NCBI GenBank assembly: GCA_036268875.1 | Contig: DATATI010000001.1 | Span: 156,163 to 220,162 of the forward strand | Direction: 5' to 3' | Length of the DNA: 64,000 bases | Source: Polyangia bacterium | GTDB lineage: Bacteria; Myxococcota_A; Polyangia; Fen-1088 | In this document: piece after piece, positions 60,294-64,000 of the stretch | How the letters are laid out: each line of letters begins with the position of its first letter | Numbering within the stretch: position 1 is the first letter of the stretch | Translations under genes and position numbers: made by a program | Notes under the pieces: model-generated | The model's database searches: none | What the model was told of the DNA's origin: nothing | Seen by the model: the letters and a program-made list of their open reading frames with translations, nothing else

Positions 60294-61874
60294 TCACCTT
60301 GACGCGGCCCGAAACGGCGCGCTTCGCAACAGCTCGACGTTGGAGCAGCGACTGAGCGTGGCCATCGACTCCACGATCCGAGGGGCATTTTCGATCATAT
60401 GTAGAGTCGGCATCGACAAACTGTCCGACAGGGCGCGCAGCTCGTTGAACCGGTCGTTGAGACACGACATGCGAAGGTCCAGGACCTGCGGCGATTGATC
60501 GCCGCGATAGTTAGTCGCCTCGCACGCATCTTTATAGGTGGTCAACCAGTCCGCGACATATTTATCAAGCATCTGAGACACCCTCGCAAAGCTGCGGCGG
60601 CTGGTGGCGTTGGTCCACGCCCATGACGTCGAGCGGCCGGTGCTGGTGGTCGTCGCGGCGTTCTGGCCGGCGGTGCGAAACCCGAACTCGATCGCCGCCC
60701 GGCGGGATCCGCTGCGCGTCGACGATTCCCACACGCCATCGAAGCGATCGGTCGGCGCTGCACACAAAAGCTGCTGTTGAGATTGGCGAAAGGTGAGGCC
60801 GCCAATGGCAGCCAAGGCCAGCGCGGCCGCCACCGCCATCGCCATGACCACACTGCGACGGCGCGGGTGGGAAAACTGGCCCAGCTCGGCCAGCAGTTCG
60901 ACCATCGACGGATAACGTTCCGCGGGCGATACCGACAAACCCCGGCGCAAAACCCGCCAGAACGCCAGCGGGATCCGGCTGCGCTGGGGCATCGGCTTGA
61001 CCTGGCCGTCCAGAACATTCCCCGTCAGCTCGGCCATCGTCGACCCTTCGAACGGCCGCTCGCCGAAGATCGCTTCATAAAGCGCGACACAGAAACTGAA
61101 CTGATCGGTGCGCGCATCCGCCGCCTGGCCGACGAACTGCTCGGGCGCCATGTACGCCGGCGTTCCCAGCACCGCACCGGTCTGGGTCAGCTTGTCCAGC
61201 GACGCCCCGGACGCAGCGCCCGACGAATCAGGGCGCGGCTGCCGACCAAGCTCGACAGTCGCGTCGAACGCGACGGCTTCGTCCACCCGTTGCGATTCGG
61301 TGAGCCCGATCTCTTGCCGCGGCTCAAGCTCGTTTCCAAGCACGTCAATGTGACGAACCAGACCGAAGTCCATGACGCGCACTTCCCCGTCCACGCGAAC
61401 CATCACGTTGTCCGGTTTGAAATCGCGGTGGACCAACTTCGCTTCGTGCGCGTGCTGCAAACCGCGGCCCGCCGAAATGAACGCCTGCAAGATCTCTCGC
61501 CAGTCTCTTTTCTGCGCGTGCAGCCAGAAGTTGAGAGTCCCGCCTTCGATGAACTCCATGGCGATGAAAACGCTGTCCTCGAAAGTGCCGACGTCGTAGA
61601 CAACGATCACGTTCGGATGTGACAGCTTGGCGATCGCCTGCGCTTCTCGCAGCAAGCGCGTCTTGCCGTCCAGGCCGCCTTGGCTGCCGCCGCGCTTTAC
61701 CCGCAGGAGTTTGATCGCCACCTTGCGATCAAGGTCAGGATCGTAGGCGCTGTAGACATCCCCCATCGCGCCACGCCCGACCAGGCCCAGGACCACATAG
61801 CGCCCGATGGTGATACCGCGACGAATCTGCGTGCCGGTGTCTATCCCGGGTTGTCTCACCGAACCCTCGTTCAT
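60294..61874 (-). CDS. Membrane Ser/Thr protein kinase (Pkn type), lacking the usual C-terminal TPR region
   Basis: A protein of 526 residues. The kinase domain (25-335) is complete: GLVGRGAMGDVYSAYD, Lys55 (VAIKLLR), HRDFKPDN with Asp151, VMDFG with Asp169 and GTPAYMAPEQ. About 60 residues are inserted between DFG and APE. A membrane helix lies at about 341-362. The outer part (QQQLLC to the end) matches the first section of the extracellular domain common in myxobacterial kinases (DACEATNYRGDQSPQVLDLR, MSCLNDRFNELRALSDSL), but the protein stops where TPR repeats normally begin. The gene follows flagellin by 63 bases. Confidence 0.93.
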   Translation of the reverse strand: MNEGSVRQPGIDTGTQIRRGITIGRYVVLGLVGRGAMGDVYSAYDPDLDRKVAIKLLRVKRGGSQGGLDGKTRLLREAQAIAKLSHPNVIVVYDVGTFEDSVFIAMEFIEGGTLNFWLHAQKRDWREILQAFISAGRGLQHAHEAKLVHRDFKPDNVMVRVDGEVRVMDFGLVRHIDVLGNELEPRQEIGLTESQRVDEAVAFDATVELGRQPRPDSSGAASGASLDKLTQTGAVLGTPAYMAPEQFVGQAADARTDQFSFCVALYEAIFGERPFEGSTMAELTGNVLDGQVKPMPQRSRIPLAFWRVLRRGLSVSPAERYPSMVELLAELGQFSHPRRRSVVMAMAVAAALALAAIGGLTFRQSQQQLLCAAPTDRFDGVWESSTRSGSRRAAIEFGFRTAGQNAATTTSTGRSTSWAWTNATSRRSFARVSQMLDKYVADWLTTYKDACEATNYRGDQSPQVLDLRMSCLNDRFNELRALSDSLSMPTLHMIENAPRIVESMATLSRCSNVELLRSAPFRAASR

Positions 61875-61937
61875 TGCCCGGGATCCATCGGCTGATTGCC
61901 GGAGCGATTGAAGGATCGGTGGCGGCCGGGAACGCAG

Positions 61938-62765
61938 CTACGTGGCGATGAGGCGCAGCGCCGCGTTGCCATTCTGGTTGGCCTGCGCCAGCACCGCGAC
62001 ATTGGCCTGACCAAGGATCAGGTTCTTGGTCAGATCGGACTCGGTCTGCGCGATGTCGGCGTCGGAGATGCGGCTGTTGGCCGCCGCCAGGCTGATCGAG
62101 CGCTGCGAGGCGCTGGCGATGGCCGACGACGCTTGATCAGCCTGCGCCCCCAGCGTCGAACGCGTCGAGGAGATCACGCTCAATGCGCCGTCGATCCCGC
62201 TCAACGCGCTCTGGGCGCCATTCTGGGTCGAGATGTCCAGGCTGCTCAAGCCGAGGGCGTTGACCGTGACGTCGCTCTGCGAAATGTTGATCTGGCTCTT
62301 CGACGGATCCCCGTCGGTGCCGACCTGAAAGCCCAGGCTGCCGCTGCCGTTCAGCAGCGCGGTGCCGTTGTACTCGGTCGAGTTGGCGATGCGATCCAGC
62401 TCGGACCTCAAGCTGTCGGCCTGCTGCTGCAGATCATTTCGATCGGCGTCGTTCAAGGCGCCGTTGCCCGACTCGACCGCCAGCTGGCGCAGCTGCCCGA
62501 GAACGTGACCCGCCTGGCCCAGCGCTGAATCGGCGGTGTCGGCCACGCTCAATGCGTCGCCACCATTGCTGACCGCCTGGGTGTTGCTGGTCAGCTGCGA
62601 AACCAGATTGACACCGATGGCCAGCGCCGCCGCATCGTCTTGCGCGCTGTTCACCCGCTTGCCAGAGGACAGTTGCCCGAAAAGCTTCTGGGTCTGGTTG
62701 CCGTTGGCGTTCAACGACTGCTGGGCCCACAGGGAGCTGACGTTGGTCTTGATGGAGAATGACAT
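61938..62765 (-). CDS. Flagellin
   Basis: A protein of 275 residues from ATG 62765 (AGGAAGGA 7 bases before it); upstream in-frame sequence is not conserved. The N-terminal D0/D1 region is typical (SIKTNVSSLWAQQSLNANG, LFGQLSSGKRVNSAQDDAAA, LRQLAVESGNGALNDADRND, LRSELDRIANSTEYNGTALL). The C-terminal D1/D0 region is also typical (SISLAAANSRISDADIAQTE, LTKNLILGQANVAVLAQANQ). The variable domain is very short. No flagellar export, hook or motor genes are in the window, and no sigma28 or sigma54 promoter is evident upstream. Confidence 0.95.
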   Translation of the reverse strand: MSFSIKTNVSSLWAQQSLNANGNQTQKLFGQLSSGKRVNSAQDDAAALAIGVNLVSQLTSNTQAVSNGGDALSVADTADSALGQAGHVLGQLRQLAVESGNGALNDADRNDLQQQADSLRSELDRIANSTEYNGTALLNGSGSLGFQVGTDGDPSKSQINISQSDVTVNALGLSSLDISTQNGAQSALSGIDGALSVISSTRSTLGAQADQASSAIASASQRSISLAAANSRISDADIAQTESDLTKNLILGQANVAVLAQANQNGNAALRLIAT

Positions 62766-62992
62766 CGAGACGGTCCTTCCTCGGGGCATAGTGGCCCGTC
62801 TCAGCTGGCCTTCGTCACTTGCGCAGGGAATCTTAAGGGCCATGGCGATTATTTTTTCCACCATGCGGGAACCGGGAAGGCAAAAGCCGCAGGAATCGTT
62901 TCAGCGCCGTGTAGGATGGCGGCGCCAAGCGCGGGCCCTCCCCTGATCGAAAGGGGTTGGCCGATCCCACAAAAACTTCGAGAGGTTCTCCT

Positions 62993-64000
62993 ATGAACAG
63001 CCTGGCTCCAATGTCGCTCCGATCAGTGTGGTTCGCCGCATTCAGTCTATTGTGCGTGGCTTGTTCATCTTCCAGCCCGGGCGGGGGCGCGGGCAGCGGC
63101 GGCGCCAGCGGCAGCGGTTCCGGCGGCGCGACCGGGGGAGGCAGCGGCGGCGCCTCTGCCTCGGGCGGAGCTACCGGCAATGACGACGCGGGCAGCGGCA
63201 GCGGCGGCACGGTCGCCGGCACGGGGGGAACCGGCGCGGGCAGTGGCGGCGCCGGCGCTGGCACGGGAGGCATGACGGCCACCGACGGCGGCGGCTCCGA
63301 TGCGCCGACCGGCGCCGACCTGGCTCCTCCCGGCTTGACCGGCACGCAGATGGATCCCGGCACCACCGGCGACGGCACCATCTCCCAGCCCGGCCCGTAC
63401 ACAAACGCGCCCGAGACCAAGATGCGCGTCGCCGGCGCGCCCACGGGCACGCAAACGGCGAACGCCTACTACGCCTCGAAGACCGTCTACCCCAATCGCA
63501 AGTTTCGCTATTCGATCTACGTGCCGGCGCAATACCAGAAGGGCAAACGCGCCGCCCTGATGGTCTTCCAGGACGCCCGCCACTATGACGGCACGCCCAC
63601 CGATTACCTGTTCAACGTGGCCATCACGTTCGACAACCTGATCTACAAGGGCGACATGCCAGTCACCATCGCCGTGATGATCGATCCGGGAACGCCCAGC
63701 GGCGACTATCGACCGAACACCAATGACAACGCCGACTACCGCAGCCCCGAATACGATTCGTCCAAACCCGACTATGCCAAGTTCTTGATCGACGAATTCC
63801 TGGCCGACGTGGTGCTGCCCAATTACGACATCGTCCAAGATCCCGACGGGTGGGCGGTGGCCGGGCACAGTTCGGGCGGCAGCGCGGCCTTCGCGGTGGC
63901 CTGGAACCGCACCGAGAAGTTCCGCAAGGTGCTGACCGCCGACGCCAGCTTCAACCTGATCGCCGACGCCTTCCCCGGTCAGGTCACCATCACCACGCCG
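62993..64000 (+). CDS. Esterase-like alpha/beta hydrolase lipoprotein (runs off right edge)
   Basis: At least 336 residues; the stop lies beyond base 64000. The ATG at 62993 is preceded by GAGAGG. The leader VWFAAFSLLCVACSSSSPG has a lipobox at Cys24. A Gly/Ser/Ala linker covers about 30-105. The following domain resembles putative esterases related to enterochelin esterase: NRKFRYSIYVPAQYQKGKRA, LMVFQDARHYDG, PVTIAVMIDPGTP and the nucleophile elbow WAVAGHSSGGSAAFAVAW. Members cleave ester bonds in siderophores or polysaccharide side chains. The substrate is unknown. Confidence 0.85.
   Translation, partial: MNSLAPMSLRSVWFAAFSLLCVACSSSSPGGGAGSGGASGSGSGGATGGGSGGASASGGATGNDDAGSGSGGTVAGTGGTGAGSGGAGAGTGGMTATDGGGSDAPTGADLAPPGLTGTQMDPGTTGDGTISQPGPYTNAPETKMRVAGAPTGTQTANAYYASKTVYPNRKFRYSIYVPAQYQKGKRAALMVFQDARHYDGTPTDYLFNVAITFDNLIYKGDMPVTIAVMIDPGTPSGDYRPNTNDNADYRSPEYDSSKPDYAKFLIDEFLADVVLPNYDIVQDPDGWAVAGHSSGGSAAFAVAWNRTEKFRKVLTADASFNLIADAFPGQVTITTP

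Noticed and set aside
62766..62960. Search for a sigma54 or sigma28 promoter before flagellin
   Set aside because: A TGGCC...TGC pair exists but the GG to GC spacing is wrong for sigma54, and no sigma28 hexamers are seen.

Overview
The window is a high-GC bacterial chromosome segment that most likely comes from a Myxococcota (Polyangia-like) soil or sediment bacterium. The evidence is indirect but consistent: many exported lipoproteins with Ser/Gly/Asp/Thr-rich linkers, a protein with a MYXO-CTERM-like tail and MopE-type metal-binding repeats, a Pkn2-type Ser/Thr kinase with a trans-membrane segment, RCC1, thaumatin-like and C-type lectin surface proteins, and dense coding with GTG, TTG and overlapping starts. 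No rRNA, tRNA or CRISPR array was recognised.

Layout. (1) 1-4870, minus strand: an amino acid:carrier-protein ligase operon (acyl-CoA dehydrogenase, seryl-tRNA-synthetase-like ligase, DUF1839 protein, AcpS, carrier protein, GH2-like protein running off the left end). (2) 4929-10578: an esterase, a four-gene plus-strand block (acyltransferase 3, conserved exported protein, alpha/beta hydrolase, small unknown) and a VWA lipoprotein. (3) 10692-21097: glycogen/alpha-glucan metabolism: two GH57 proteins and GlgA coupled by GTGA overlaps, GlgC, glycogen phosphorylase, with a tandem pair of small paralogues of unknown function in between. (4) 21376-30625: an exported unknown, a full-length orphan LanB-type dehydratase, a thaumatin-domain lipoprotein, an ECF sigma/FecR pair, a MYXO-CTERM-like protein and a histidine phosphatase. 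(5) 30622-33763, minus: yggX-gltX-hemW. (6) 33825-40513, plus: a vitamin B12 uptake operon with a readable sigma70 promoter, cobalamin riboswitch, TonB receptor, beta-propeller lipoprotein (BtuG-like by position), BtuC, BtuD, BtuF and a terminator; a second TonB receptor follows. (7) 43034-56406: lipoproteins, pirin with a Rieske/FAD oxidoreductase, a Kir-type potassium channel, a D-2-hydroxyacid dehydrogenase, an amidohydrolase, a trypsin-like protease, a PI-PLC-like protein, a cytochrome P450 and a GntR regulator. (8) 56413-58800: a ferritin-like protein and then a decayed stretch with a broken RCC1 gene and a broken IS110 transposase. (9) 58825-64000: a PA14/C-type-lectin lipoprotein, a truncated receptor-type kinase, a lone flagellin and the start of a lipoprotein esterase.

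How genes work together. The B12 block is the clearest complete system: riboswitch-controlled outer membrane capture, periplasmic binding and inner membrane import. The glycogen block supplies ADP-glucose (GlgC), chain elongation (GlgA), branching (GH57) and phosphorolysis (GlgP). The aa:CP ligase block is a plausible small pathway in which an amino acid is loaded on a dedicated carrier protein and then worked on by a flavoprotein; its product is not known to me. Several genes without a visible ribosome binding site have a TANNNT hexamer 6-12 bases before the start codon, which suggests recurrent leaderless transcription.
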